64,000 nt of DNA from Lineus longissimus (GCF_910592395.1 NC_088317.1:10232001-10296000), one strand, 5' to 3'. Shown: positions 46,090 to 58,534, counted from the first letter of the stretch. Translations and numbers: made by a program. The notes: generated by a model not told the origin, from the letters alone.

Positions 46090-46770
46090 CACCTTTTTCG
46101 CTCACCGTAGGGGAGTCTACATGTATACAACACCGCTGTGTCCGTCGTCCGTCGATGTCGTTGTCTGTATCCTGTTTCAAAAGCAGTGACACTTTTCTTA
46201 ACTGCTTGAGCTATGAACTTGAAACTTTGTACACAGGACCACCCAGGTCAGGTGACCTCTGACAAGGAATTTCGGTCAGATCTGATTCTTGAATTTGCCA
46301 ACAGGGGGCCAAAAGTTGAAACCTAAAAAGTATGTTATCTCTCTTATGTGTGACTCGTTTTCAATAAACTTTTATAGTAGGTTCTCCTACCAAGGACACA
46401 TCAAATATCATATGGGTTTTTGGTTGACCTAATATTCAAGGTCAAGGAGGTCGAATGGCTAAAATTGGCTGTTTGAGTGTAAGAATGGCACGTTTCTTAT
46501 TTGCTGAAGCTTACAACTTGAAACCAGGTACACATCACCTTCCACTAGGTCAGATAATCTCTGACAACGAATTTCAGCCAATATGAATCTTGACTTGGCC
46601 ACCAGGGGGTCAAAACTGAGTGAAATGGTAAAAAGTGCAATATCTCGCTAATTAAAATGACCTGTTTTCAATGATATTTTTGTGGTAGGTAATTCAAGCA
46701 GGGATACATGACATGTCATACTGATTTTGATTTGACCAAGATACTGTGCATGTAGTGGGTTCTTAAAGGC
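46090..46770 (+). mobile_element. HINE-like tandem-unit repeat
   Basis: Starts TTCGCTCACCGTAGGGGAGTC and a short (GTC)n, followed by two units (TGACACTTTTCTTAACTGC, TGGCACGTTTCTTATTTGC). The cores are degenerate. Confidence 0.6.
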
Positions 46771-47219
46771 CTTGACAACTAGATTACCAGGGCTTCGTAC
46801 CCTTACGGGTTATACGTATTCAGTACGTTTTATGACCTGTGAGTACGCTGATACGCGCACCATAACAAAAATTGGCAGATTTTTGGTTAAAAATACGCAC
46901 AGAAAATGCTAAAATACGCATAACACGGTGCAGGAAATACGAAAAAAAAATCGAAAAAATACGGGAATAAAAGTAAGATTCTTCGTTTTAGTTTAATTAG
47001 CTCAGCTGACAAAGTCAGCGAGCTTGTAGATATTCAGATTCTGTCCATCCGTCCATCCATCTGTCAACATTGGTCACATGTTTTGTAACCGTAAGACCTA
47101 GGCACTTGGTTGACGGTGCTAAATTAGGAGTTGCCCAAGGTGAACTCAGAAACGAAAAATCAGCACGATTCGACCTATATTAAGAGAATGAGGTCATTTC
47201 GCGTTTAAATTTCTTTCCT
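46771..47219. other. Repeat fragments
   Basis: 46790-46980 has TACGCATAA/ATACGAAAA-rich sequence resembling the inside of 25882-26352. 46998 has TTAGCTCAGCTGACAAAGTC, the 5' end of a relative of the element at 48631. Confidence 0.4.
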
Positions 47220-48344
47220 TTTTAGCTCACCTCTTAGTAGAGGTGAGCTTATCCCATACCGTGGCGTCCGTCGTCTGTCGTCGTCGTCGTCGTCGTCGTC
47301 GTCGTCCGTCGTCCGTTAGCAGGGCACGTTTCGTAACTGTTAAAGCTATTGAGTTGAAACTTGGTACACATGTACCCTTATGTAATGACACCTTGGAGAC
47401 CAAGTTTCGGTCCGATTCGTTTCATGGTTTGGCCACCAGGGGGCCAAACGTTAAAAGTGAAAATATGCAATATCTCCCTTAATAGTAGTCGGGAAATTTT
47501 GAAAAAAATATGGTAGGTACTTCTAGCAAAGGTGCATCATATATCCTCCGGGTTTTTGATTTGACCCCCTTTTCAAGGTCACAGAGGTCAAATGGTGTAA
47601 ATTGGCCGTTAGGATGTAACGATGGCACGTTTCTAAACTGCAATGACTATTGATACCAAATTTGGTACACATTTACCCCTTAGTCAGGTGATCTCAGGGA
47701 CCAAAGTTTGGTCCAATATGATTCACCACTTGACCACCAGGGGGCAAAATCCCAAAACCTTAAAAATGTGATTATTCCTTAACTTCTTGCCCGATTGCCA
47801 CCAATTTGATATCATGGGTACATCTAACCACCATACAGTATATGTCACACAGGTTTTTAATTTGACCTTCTTGTCAAGGTCACAGAGGTCAAATGGTGTA
47901 AATTCGCCGTCAGGCCGTAACTATGGCACGTTACTTAACTGCAATGACTATTGATCACAAATTAAGTACACATGTACCCCTTGGTCAGGTGATCTCAGGT
48001 ACCGAAATTTGGTGCGATCTGATTTGCCGTTTGGCCTCCAGGGAGGGGGCCAAATCCTAAATTCTTCAAAATGCCATTATTCCTAGTAATGACTTGCCCG
48101 ATTGGCACCAATTTTATATCAAAGGTACATCTAATTCTAACAACCATTCAATGTGTCACCCGGGTCTTCTTTGATTTGACCTACTTTTCAAGGTCACAGA
48201 AGTCGAATGTACTGTAAATTGGCCATTTTGGGAAATTGTAATTGCTTGGACCTACATCAAACCTAACACTACATGACACAATACCATGCTCTTTATCCAT
48301 CTTTCCTCCACATGAGGTGAGCACAATGGCCCTGGCCATTTCAT
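47220..48344 (+). mobile_element. HINE-like repeat, complete copy
   Basis: TTTTAGCTCACCTCTTAGTAGAGGTGAGC hairpin start, (GTC)n at about 47270-47305, three ~300 bp units, and terminal GGTGAGCACAATGGCCCTGG...TTTCAT. It is nearly identical to 58535-59622 and 59689-60842. Confidence 0.8.
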
Positions 48345-48630
48345 TTACCTCGGTCCACAGAGCAAATATTGTTTTCAAATGTGGCCGAATGTTTTTAAAT
48401 ATTTTTTCATTTTTACTTTTAATGGAATTAATTTAGTTTTCACCGCCAATTAGCGCTGCAGGCACATTTACTGAATTTTGGCGATTCGAAATTTGGCGGC
48501 GGCTCAACTTTTTGCAAGCAGTGTCGCTGATTGGCCGATCGATAGAAAAGATGCCACCATTTTAAAATTGCGGTGGTCGCTGCTTCAATGAAGGTGAATG
48601 AAATTTCTCATGTTCAATCGGTTGATACCT
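48345..48630. other. No recognised element
   Basis: Nothing beyond AT-rich unique-looking sequence. Confidence 0.4.
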
Positions 48631-51600
48631 TTTTAGCTCAGCTGACGTAGTCAGCATAGCTTGTAAAATGGTTCGATGTCAGCGAGTCAGTCAGTCAGTC
48701 AGTCAGGCAGTCAGTCAGTCAGTCAGTCAGTCCATCTGTAAAAAATTGTGCGTCGTTTTTCCAACGCAGCATGCACATATCTCATTTTTGACAAAACGAT
48801 GTATAATGGTGGTATCTATGTATATAAGAGAAGTCGGGACAAAATTCCATCGATTTTCGGGACTTTGATACGATTTTTGTGAAGATCTTTATGAAGTCAA
48901 TACATCCGCTTTAAATTTCCTGCCAAGGTTACCTGGAGTACTATCATCAAGAAAATGGCGGTGACCTTTTTATTTCTATCGGGGCGATGATTTGGTAAGT
49001 GAAAAATTTTCTTTTTTAAGCCTTTACGGAAATGTATTTTGGCACGAAAATTTCACGTTTATAGAAAAGATCAACGAGAATGTGTTCAAATGCCCTCATA
49101 ACGATGAGTTCAACGGAATTTGGCAAAACAACCTTCGAATGGAGTCAACTTTCTTTGCGAAATTGAAGCGACGACCTCATTATTTATCGTAATTTATGCA
49201 GATCCGAGTCCAGCTGATGGGTGATGCTCTGATTTGTGTTCAAACTATTGGAAACTTCGGAAATTAGTTCTATTAGTTCTACTATTCTGCAGGAGTATAT
49301 TATAGCCATTGATGTTGACAGCTAAAAGCATGAAAACTTTGTTATAACTCCAGCCGCGCTCCTCTCTCTGGGAGCTGGAGTCAGTATTGTTTTCGCTCCG
49401 GTTTCTCTTCCAATCACGTGACCTCTCCAACACTCGATAATGCACTCTTTTCGTCCACGTTTTAGGCCAATCTTCGGCATGAACATGAAATCTAATAAGC
49501 GCAGTACTTAAATCAGATGTTTCTCTCGCCTTGAAAACATTCCTGGGTAAAATCCATTGAGATTAGCCGAGTTAATCTACTTTTTCTGTGCCTTAAATCT
49601 CTTCCGCTGAATTCTATTAATAGAAACTATTAACATCGCGGCAGTGTGGTTCCCATTGTGCGCCCTCCCACTTCACACCATGTAAGGAAGTTTTACGGAG
49701 AGGGAGGGCGTGCGGTAAGAAGAATGGCTAAAATGATGTCACGTTTTCCTGTTTTCACTTCTTTGTAATTAAATGGTCTTCAATTAATGAGATCAATAGT
49801 AGTGTCCGTGTCAGATCCCATCGACCGTTCAACTAGTCCTCTCTCCCTGGCCCAGGTGCCTCACACGGACCTTCAGGTCCCCATACTCAAGACCAACTCT
49901 TACGATATCGCCCTCAAAACAACCCTGGAGTCATGAATTCACAAGTGCTCCTGTGAAATCTCAGTTCTAGTTTACTTATCAAACTTTATCGAGTGTTATC
50001 GAATCGAATTGATGTGTCGATCGTCGGGGCGGATTGATATGTGGTTAGGTTGTGCGTCCAAGGCGATCATTATCATGAAGATGCGTGTTGTGTTATCATA
50101 ACTAGAAAATAAGTTGAAGTTATTATTAGTGATTCTTACATGAGTAAAAAGTAGACGTTTTAAGCAACACAATAATGTTACTCCTGGAACACACACGGGG
50201 TTGAACACAAAACTTACCAACACTTGTATGCGACTTATACGCTTTTAATGTAACTATTATCTCTGACAATTGCAATTAGACCGCCGGTCTTGACACGGGT
50301 CACAAAAACAATATCACACACCCAACTCGCGACCGCTACTACGCCCAAGTACCACCCTTAAAGGGCCACTATACACAATCCTGCGGCGTGCGCTCACCAC
50401 ACTCCCATAAAAAAACTGTCAATTCTCCTTACCACTCACAGAAGCCACGCCATTGCTGTTAAGTTATGCAGGGGCTTAATCAATTACCTGCACACCCTGT
50501 GGGGTGAATAACATTACCTTTTGAACAGCTGGCTGTAGGGGGATGATTGGAACAGCCGGTATACCTGCTGACCTGCTGAACCCAGGTTAATGTTATTTTC
50601 AAACCTCGATTGCAGGTCACCTGATTTTCGAGATTTAGCGGGAAATGAAATTGTAAACAAACGCATGTTTGCAGTTCAAATGTAAACAAAAATGTATTTT
50701 TGGTACTTTTGGTGGCTGGACTTGGGTTTTCCCGCAGTTAGGAGCTGGGGTCAAATTGGTGGTCTATTGTGCTGTTTTAGTCAGAAGTAGCCCTTGATTA
50801 TGAAGGGATTTTCAAATTAAGGTGACCATGGTCTTTTTATGTGCTCAGCTCACCACAGCTTTCAATACTTGATGCATCTGAAGAGGCGCGCGGAACCTGA
50901 CATGGCCTTACCAAGGAGCTGCTCACGGTGCTGAACTTCTAGCTTGCCTGTCGACTAAGTGCCTTTTTGGCCGAGACATCGCTACATGTAGGAGGAGCAC
51001 ACATTTTAAATTAATGGTAGTGATAGTACAGTTGGTTCGAGCCATTTGGAAGCCGACATGTGAAGGCCTATCTGGGTTCTCCTTCTTCTCCGTATAAAAA
51101 GGGGCATATTGCTGACTAAGGAACAAGGCATATTGACATTGCCTCATCATCTCTATGGGACCAATTGATATACTTTTATATGCACGCATACATCATGCCA
51201 TTTCAGGGTCCGAGTCTGTGGATTGGTTTGATTAATTTGTCTCTTCGATAATGCTCCTTTATTGCATTAGATTTTCATCGCAATTCAATCTATTCAAGAT
51301 ATAGCCAATTTGAACCTGTCTGCGCCAAGGATAGATGGGTTTCAGATCGACTCACTAGGGATACGCAGTAGAGCACAATGTCATGAAAAACGACCCTTTG
51401 TATTGTAAATTCCAATCACCTGCAGGACAGGTCAATTTCTCTCAATAAAATTAATTTTGTTGACTCCTGTAATCCCTACCTTATTAAAAAAAAAAGACAG
51501 TGGTGTTAGTCCCAAACTGGTAATTTCTATTTATTTTGACCTCTGTTAAATCAGGATACCTCTCAATTACAGACAGCATTTTGTATCCTTGTGCTGTACA

Positions 51601-51912
51601 ACCCAGCCTGGACATACCACAGTTGTCCATGGAGAAGTCTCATCCTCTCTGACACTTCTTTTCTGTAAAGCTACCGATACAACATACTGAAATAGGGATA
51701 TCTTCCGTTGCCTCCTGTAATATTTACATACCATGGCTGATTAGTTCAGTCATATTTCATCCAGCTGGCAGCTCTGCATTGGAAATTTTAGTGGTATAAC
51801 GTGTTCTCTTGACCTTCAAACAGTAGTATAAAGCCGATATTTACTACTTTACACCCTCAGTCCTATGTTATTAGGTCATCCAGCTGAGCGCCAGGCCCTT
51901 GGGCCTCTTGTT
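48631..51912 (+). mobile_element. GCTCAGCTGAC-type repeat, interrupted
   Basis: Starts TTTTAGCTCAGCTGACGTAG with a (CAGT)n microsatellite (about 48690-48732). It ends with CCAGCTGAGCGCCAGGCCCT and the hairpin AGGCCCTTGGGCCT followed by CTTGTT. This is the same plan as the HINE-like elements: inverted subterminal motif, microsatellite, 3' hairpin. Its 3.3 kb includes a nested dispersed repeat (50400-51330) and a 9 bp stem CGCCCTCCC/GGGAGGGCG at 49661-49710. Confidence 0.45.
50400..51330 (-). repeat. Dispersed ~950 bp repeat, copy 2
   Basis: Inverted relative to 14850-15800. Shared landmarks are CTTGGGTTTTCCCGCAGT, TCGACTAAGTGCCTTT and CAGACTCGGACCCTG (reverse complement). Confidence 0.7.
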
Positions 51913-52559
51913 AATCAACATGACCATGTACCTGACATTTGTTTAGGTACTGAAAAGAGTCTACATAATTCAGATTTATTAATAGTTTTTTTATAATAAT
52001 TATTGTGGAAATTTTGTGTACAAATGAGCGAAAGTTGGTGCTCGTTTCATGTCATTTTAGAGCGAGAAATTTGTTTCCGTCGATCTCTACCAGTGAAAAA
52101 TCGCTTGCATAGCTTCGAGTTTTTGTGAAAATAAGTATCTGAAGTTGGTTTCATATAGTCTAGAGAGTTACCTTTGTGGTGATACATATGGTATGTGATA
52201 TATATTTGTGGACTTGGTGACATTCGGTTGATGCAAGCGATCTCGCGTGAATTTTGTAAGTCCTGATATGTCGACCGGCTGTCAAAAATCACTTTCCTAA
52301 ATTCACTTCAAAAATCGAAAAATGATATCTGAACTAAATTTCAAATAGCCTACGCAATTATCATTTCGGTGATATATAATGCATGCATGTAATAATTGAT
52401 TAACCTGCCTAAAACGCACAATTAAAACAACGAAGGATCGCGGCAGTGTAATATTTTGATAAACACTCTGGTGGTAATGTAAAATGCACACGAATACACT
52501 ACCTTTTTTCAATTTTTGTGATCAGGTGATGAACTTTTTCAAATTACTTTAAACATTTT
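51913..52559. other. No recognised gene or element
   Basis: Two blocks with similar wording (GAAGTTGGTTTCATATAGTC at about 52141 and a CTAAATTTCAAATAGCCT match near 52335) hint at a degenerate tandem repeat with a period near 190 bp. Confidence 0.35.
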
Positions 52560-53225
52560 TACGATAGCTCTGTGTCTGTTGTCGTCGCCGTCGTCGTCAT
52601 CGTCGTCCGTTGTATCCTGTGGCACGTTTCTTAACCGCTTGTGCTATGAACATTAAACTTTGTATACATCACGCTCAAGGTCATATGTACCCTGACACTG
52701 AATTTTGCTCCAGTCTGATTCTTGACTTTGCCATCAGGGGGCTAAAACCGAGTTAAAATGTGCAATATCTCATTTATTACTGATTTGTTTTTGACAAACA
52801 TTTTAATGTGGGTACCCCTAGCAAGGATACATCACATATCATACGGGTTTTTGATTTGACCTACTTTTCAAGGTCATAGAGGTCAAACTCTAAAATTTCA
52901 CCGATAGTGGCACTTTTTGTCTTTATTCGTCCTATAGTCTTTAAATTTGGTATGTAGACACCTGTTACGTAGCTCTACATGTTGACAAAAAATCAGGTCG
53001 ATGTGGCATACTTTTCAAGGTCACAGAGGTCAAATGGTGTGAATTGGCCGTTTCTGTGTAAATATGGCACGTTTCTTAACCACTAAAGCTATGAACTATA
53101 AACTTAGTACACATGACCCCCTATGTCAGATGACCTGTGACACTGATTTTCTTCCGGTCTGATTCTTAACTTGGCCACCAGGTGGCCAAAACCAAAAATT
53201 TGAATAGTGCCATATCTCGCTTAGG
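52560..53225 (+). mobile_element. HINE-like tandem-unit repeat
   Basis: (GTC)n at about 52580-52608, then TGGCACGTTTCTTAACCGC units. Exact DR3 core near 53017. Confidence 0.6.
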
Positions 53226-53269
53226 CCATTCAAAATAAATTACTTGTTTATCATCACTCCACCTCACAA

Positions 53270-53430
53270 TATTTGGAGGGGAGGCCCTTTGATATTGATA
53301 TTTGATATTTTGTTTGGCGCCAATGTTTGATGGGGAGGGCCTTTGATATTTGGTATTTGATTTCGGTCATGAACTTGGCAATGTATTCCATTGGGAGGGG
53401 CTTTGATATTCGATATTTGATAATTTTTGG
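53270..53430. repeat. ~60 bp tandem repeat, three units
   Basis: Three units of GGGAGG(C)CCTTTGATATTxGATATTTGAT at about 53276, 53333 and 53393. Confidence 0.6.
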
Positions 53431-53439
53431 ACTGACATA

Positions 53440-54041
53440 TTACAAATGTATGTATAAGCCATGTCAAGTTATAATCAGTACAGATGTGTCAGGGAGGCCT
53501 AAAAATGTATACAGTGATCAAATTCCAAAATGGATAGATAAAATAAGGACAGGAGAATACAAATTAAAGTTTAATTACAAAACTTGTATGGACATCAACA
53601 GCTGTTTCTTTTTTATATCCTGGTCTACTTCAAACTTGAATCTTTCTACAAATGTATCCATGACTACATGAAAACAATACACAAAGAACTTTAAAAAATT
53701 AAACATCAATTGAAAAGAGTCTGAGTATATTATGTAGGTCCTCTCAACCAACCTAGGCATAGAGTATCATCCCTGCTATCAAAAATAAATCAACAGTTGG
53801 TGGATTAACAGTAGTCTGCTACTCGTACATTCAACCAAGAGAACTGAGAATAGAATGTCAATAAAGGAAATTTCAAACATCAACAACATCAACATATGAG
53901 AATAAGATATGAAAAAGTTATCTACTGTAACAGTTACAGCTACATGAACATGGAAACTACATTCATTTATACCAGATTTGTCCCTGAAATAACATCATCA
54001 CTACCACAGCATCTTTAAACTGAAAATCAGTTCAAATCAAT
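53440..54041. other. Probable 3' untranslated region of family B gene
   Basis: AT-rich sequence immediately downstream (minus strand) of the family B stop codon. No coding signal or transposon terminus is visible. Confidence 0.35.
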
Positions 54042-54425
54042 TTAGTCCTTGGCTGTGAATGTCGCCCTGCGTTTCTCCCCTCTTTTTCCATTATCTTTGC
54101 AATTCTGACAATATGGATACATTCCTGAAAGAATCAAAAGTTCATCCTCACTTGCGCAGTAAATGCAAATGGGATCGTAGCCTGCACTGTAATACGGCAT
54201 CTCAACTTTTGAGTTGCACGTCAGATTTTCACGAACATATATATCGTCAAGGGGACTAGCTGTGTCATCATCATCATCCCGAATGACCTCGGTCAGTTTG
54301 GAGCCACAAGTGTAGCTTATCGTTTCAAGACATTGCTCGAGCTTAATCCGGTCGTTTTGCCTCAGCCGGTCTTTCTTTTTGTGGAGAAGGCGCCACTTGT
54401 CACATTCCTCACACATGATCAAGAG
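54042..54425 (-). pseudogene. Family B last exon (zinc-binding tail)
   Basis: Acceptor CTTTTCAG, then LLIMCEECDKWRLLHKKKD, an acidic linker, and ICIYCASEDELLILSGMY followed by CQNCKDNGKR: a C4 zinc-ribbon-like pattern. It ends in a basic tail and TAA at 54042. The exon has no internal lesion. Confidence 0.7.
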
Positions 54426-54690
54426 CTGAAAAGTGAAGATGATATGTTTTATAGTAGGCCAAGTTAAACATCCCTAAAAGTATTTCGGACACAAAGCATT
54501 TCCATCGCAACCCACAAGAATTCAGCTTTTAATCTGTCTGTCTAAACCGTAATGTTTTTTTGCGCATTCAAGTGCCACTATGAGCAAAGGTGCAAAAAGC
54601 ATTGTTTTTGAAGAAATAATCCTGAAAAAAACAACAATTTCCCATACACGACTCCTCATCAGTGAGTGCCCTTGGGGGTAATATACTCAC

Positions 54691-54820
54691 TCCGACATTC
54701 AAAGCGGTCTGCTTTTTAGGATCAAAGGGCATGCCATGTCCCGTTTTTTCTTTATGTGTCAAGGATGGACGATGTTGTTCGGTCGTCTCCGTGCCATACA
54801 ATGTATCAAATGGGACATAC
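54691..54820 (-). pseudogene. Family B exon 4
   Basis: Encodes YVPFDTLYGTETTEQHRPSL and GMPFDPKKQTALNVG between acceptor CTTGCAG and donor GGA|GTGAGT. Length and phase fit its neighbours. Confidence 0.7.
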
Positions 54821-54918
54821 CTGCAAGTGCAATATTCACAACATTGTCATTTTTCTACAAACATTTGTCCTGTTCATAATGGAAGCTTAATAACAAAGAT
54901 ATTCTATCATTAACCTAC

Positions 54919-55044
54919 CTTTGTCCTGCAGGCACTGGGTCTGGTAGAAACTTCAGGTCATCAAATACATCCTTTGGTAGCCTTGGTGGCCCATGGAATG
55001 TGCATTCTGGATCATCACATTTTTTGATGCAAAACATGTAGTGC
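54919..55044 (-). pseudogene. Family B exon 3 (Cys cluster)
   Basis: Encodes HYMFCIKKCDDPECTFHGPP then RLPKDVFDDLKFLPDPVPA. C-x3-C-x4-C with a nearby His is a likely metal site. Acceptor TTTCAG and donor AAG|GTAGG are intact, and the split Arg codons match on both sides. Confidence 0.7.
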
Positions 55045-55146
55045 CTGAAATTGAAGATGAAAAGGTTGTGAATGATTTTCTACATGTTAAAACTCCCATG
55101 TCCATCCAATAACAAACACTATCATATACCTGTACTGGTATCAGTC

Positions 55147-56901
55147 ATGAGTATCTTCTCAGTGATAAGACTTGTACTTCTCGTGGTGCCGTTTGGTGTA
55201 TTTCTGATTGTCAAAAACTTATTGTCGCATCCTTTAGCTCCACGTGGTATTGTCTACTATGCTTCAACAGTTTTCATCTTATTGTTATTGGTTCCTGGGC
55301 TGTGGGATTTGACCATTTTTGTTGTTAATCCTGACTTTACGAGTAAACTTATTCTCCTGGCTGGTGATGTTGAATGTAATCCAGGGCCTAATATTAATGC
55401 TTTTAATGTATTGTTCACAAACATAAACAGTCTCTCCGCTGAAAAAGGTCAGCGACTCAATGCTCTAAGCATGCGTCTAAAAACGGACAATATTCACATT
55501 GCTTGCCTAAGTGAAACGGGGTGTAATTTGAACCCAAGTGATTGTACAATTAGTGGATACCACAACATTGACCAGTCTGTTTACAAGGCAAGTGCCCGTG
55601 GTCTAATGGTCTATGTTCATGATTCTCTTGTTGTCGATAGGCGATTTGACCTGGAGACACATGAAGGTTGTATGTGGTTGGATGTAAAGATAGGGCGGCG
55701 AACACTTCTCTTAGGGGTGTTTTATCGTTCACCTTCGCAGGATAAAGCGACAAGGGACGCTTACTTTGCTGAGTTTGACAGGAGTTGTACCCTGGCTTCT
55801 AAATCAAAAGTAGATGTTACATTAATTGGAGGTGACTTTAATGCTAGGAATAAACTATGGTGGGACGGGGATGTTAATACGTGTGAAGGCTCTCAGTTGT
55901 TTGATTTATCTGTTAAACATCAACTGTCCCAGTTTATTCATGAACCTACCAGGATCACTGACAGTTCCAAATCTTGTATTGATCTGGTTTTCAGTAATGC
56001 TCCTGGGTATGTGCTGGACGCAACGGTTGAAGCCCCAATTGCCATGTCAGATCATAGTTCTACTATTGTTTCCTTGGACTTCTCTAAACCAGTGACTGAC
56101 ACTCCTACAACCAAAACAATCTGGAGCTATTCGAGGGTACACATTGATGCCCTAAATGCTGCTGTCGCTGACAATGATTGGGAAAGAGTGTTTATTGGCA
56201 ACGATGTAAATGACATCACTTCCTCTTTTGTTGAGGCGTTATCCAGTATATTCAATGAGCAGATACCGCACCATGACAAAGTTATCAGAGCTAAGGACAT
56301 GCCGTGGTTCTCCAGTAGGATTAAGAAAGCTGTAAATAAACGGGACAAAATGTATAGGAAACTTGTAAGGAACAATAGTATTGGCAATTTTGCTCGATAC
56401 AAAGATTGTGCCAAGTGTGTGTCTGACCTAGTTACTTCAGCTAAGAAGACATTTCATGAAAATGTATGTAAGTCTCTTGATACCAGTTCGTCCAGCAGCA
56501 AAAACTATTGGCATATTATTAAGCAACTGCTCGGTAAAAAGTTTGCCTCTGGTATCCCATGTATTGTTAACAATGATAATATGTATGTTTCCCAGCAGGA
56601 AAAGTGCCAGCTATTCTTGGAACAGTTTATGGTCAAATTTCATCATGACCACAATGAGGTCTTGTCCCCTGTTTTCCCTGCAAGGACAATGGCATCAATT
56701 AGTGACCTGAGGACCACTGAACTCGAGGTCAGAAAACTTCTATTGGACTTGGACGTATCAAAACAAGGCGGCGTCGATGGTGTAACAAATAAAATGCTCA
56801 AACTTGTAGCTTCTTCTCTTGCAAAACCACTGTCTGAGTTATTTAATGTCCTCCTACAGCATGGCAGTTTTCCTGATTGTTGGAAATTAGGCATCATATA
56901 A
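55147..56901 (+). CDS. LINE ORF, first part: leader-2A-EEP endonuclease
   Basis: The frame opens at 55072, just after an in-frame TGA, but the likely start is the Met at 55147 (residue 26), directly before a hydrophobic stretch (FSVIRLVLLVVPFGVFLIV). A second one follows (STVFILLLLVPGLWDLTIF). LLAGDVECNPGP (2A motif, residues 99-106) would release an ~80-residue leader. EEP motifs are SETG (Glu148), FYRSP, GGDFNA (Asp255, Asn257), IDLVF (Asp304) and SDHS (Asp327, His328), a full catalytic set. The RT begins near residue 560 (GGVDGVTNKMLKLV), and the frame stops in PDCWKLGII. Confidence 0.8.
   Translation: MSIFSVIRLVLLVVPFGVFLIVKNLLSHPLAPRGIVYYASTVFILLLLVPGLWDLTIFVVNPDFTSKLILLAGDVECNPGPNINAFNVLFTNINSLSAEKGQRLNALSMRLKTDNIHIACLSETGCNLNPSDCTISGYHNIDQSVYKASARGLMVYVHDSLVVDRRFDLETHEGCMWLDVKIGRRTLLLGVFYRSPSQDKATRDAYFAEFDRSCTLASKSKVDVTLIGGDFNARNKLWWDGDVNTCEGSQLFDLSVKHQLSQFIHEPTRITDSSKSCIDLVFSNAPGYVLDATVEAPIAMSDHSSTIVSLDFSKPVTDTPTTKTIWSYSRVHIDALNAAVADNDWERVFIGNDVNDITSSFVEALSSIFNEQIPHHDKVIRAKDMPWFSSRIKKAVNKRDKMYRKLVRNNSIGNFARYKDCAKCVSDLVTSAKKTFHENVCKSLDTSSSSSKNYWHIIKQLLGKKFASGIPCIVNNDNMYVSQQEKCQLFLEQFMVKFHHDHNEVLSPVFPARTMASISDLRTTELEVRKLLLDLDVSKQGGVDGVTNKMLKLVASSLAKPLSELFNVLLQHGSFPDCWKLGII
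55366..55389 (+). other. 2A ribosome-skipping motif (DVECNPGP)
   Basis: GAT GTT GAA TGT AAT CCA GGG CCT matches the D-V/I-E-x-N-P-G-P consensus exactly. Ribosomes would fail to join the Gly at codon 105 to the Pro at codon 106, giving two chains from one ORF. 2A motifs at the N-terminus of APE-type LINE ORFs are known from sea urchins and lancelets. Confidence 0.85.
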
Positions 56902-58534
56902 GAATAAAGGGAGTAAGTCATGTCCTTCTAATTACCGTCCTGTTACCCTGCTAAACTCCATGTCTAAGTTGTTTGAAAAGGTTGTGTACTCATCTATGTA
57001 TGATCATTTGCAGCTCAATGAGCTTTTATTCAAACGTCAATCTGGCTTTCTTCCTGGTCATAGTACTGATAAGCAGCTTCTAAGTATTGTAAATATGATT
57101 CTTTCAAATTCTGAAAATGGTATGGAAACTAGAGGGGTTTTTCTTGATATTGCGGGGGCCTTTGATGCTGTTCCGCATTTTCTTCTCCTTCAAAAGCTTA
57201 AGGCCTATGGTATAAGGGGAAAACTTCTTGAACTGCTCAGGTCGTACCTTTCAAACCGCAAGGTTAAGGTAAAGATCGAAAGTTCTTCTTCGGATCTGAG
57301 CCCGACAGGTTATATAAATAGTGGTGTTCCACAGGGTTCTATACTTGGCCCGCTCCTCTTCTTATTGTATATTAATGATCTAAGTGATGTTGTTAAAAAT
57401 TGTATCTTGTATCTTTATGCTGATGACAGTTCTTTATTTCTCCCGGCCTTGCCGAATTCAATTGACGAAACCCATACTCTTATTCAAAATGACCTTCACA
57501 ATTTGTCAGTTTGGTCGGATGTGTGGAAACTTGATTTTAAAGCGTCAAAAAGCAAAGAGGTCATATTTCACTCTCCTCGTAAAACTATCAACAATCATCC
57601 ACCTCTGTCTTTGGGTACGGGAGTTATTCCAAGGGGCGCATTCCATAAGCACCTTGGTGTTACACTTGATGAGTGTTTGACTTTTAGCATGCATATCAAC
57701 AATATTGTAGTAAAATGTAACAACATGTTAAATCCACTGAATGCTTTGAAGTTTACGGTTCAATCAAGGCATCTTGAACGCATGTATCTATCATATATAT
57801 TACCTCATCTTGAATATGGATCTATTATATTTGACTTTACCAATCAGGGTCTACTTTCTCAATTAGATAAAATCCATTATAGGGGTGCCATTATAGTCAG
57901 TGGTTGTATTCATGGGACTAACACCCAAAAGGTTTTAAAATGTTTGGATTGGATGTCACTTTCTGCTCGGCGTAGGGAAAAAAGATTGGTGCTTATGTAT
58001 GAGGTACAACACAATTTGGTACCATGTTATGTCAATGAAATCTTTGACATTTATTGTAATCGGGCGCCTCGTGGCCGTTTAAGGACTCAGCGAGACTATG
58101 TACTTCCCCCTAGATCATCTGCAAGATTTAGCAAGTCAACTGTGCCATGTGTAATTAGAGATTGGGAGTCTGTGCCTGTCAATATAAAAAACTGCTTCTC
58201 AAGAAACTCATTTAAATACAATATCCGAATTTTTCTGAGAGGTAAACATAACCTTCTTACTTCTACAAAATTGGCTCTTACTCGTAAAAATGAACTTTCA
58301 CTCAATAGGACAAGGTGTGACTTAGTTTTTCGGTGTCACTTTTATTCCCACAATTTTACCAACGTTTTAAGTCCATCTTGTGATTGCGGGGCTCACTCCC
58401 AATCTACTAAACACCTTCTCTTTAATTGTCCTTTATTAAATGATTTACGTAACGATTTCTTGAATGATCCTGGTTTGCTGCCACACCTTACTTCTGTTAG
58501 GTTTTTCAATCTTCGTGTTGATGAGAGGCTCCAT
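56902..58534 (+). pseudogene. LINE ORF, second part: reverse transcriptase (frameshifted)
   Basis: After LGII the frame resumes as KNKGSKSCPSNYRPVTLLN, so about 11 bases are missing near 56900. From Met 56960: QSGFLPGHSTDKQLL, FLDIAGAFDAVPH (motif A, Asp63), SGVPQGSILGPLLFLLYIND (motif B), LYADDSSLF (motif C, Asp155/156 at 57422-57427). C-terminal CDCGAHSQSTKHLLFNCPLL is the usual zinc-knuckle-like end. The coding continues beyond the two inserted repeats (59623-59688 and 60843-60875) to a TAG. Confidence 0.8.
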
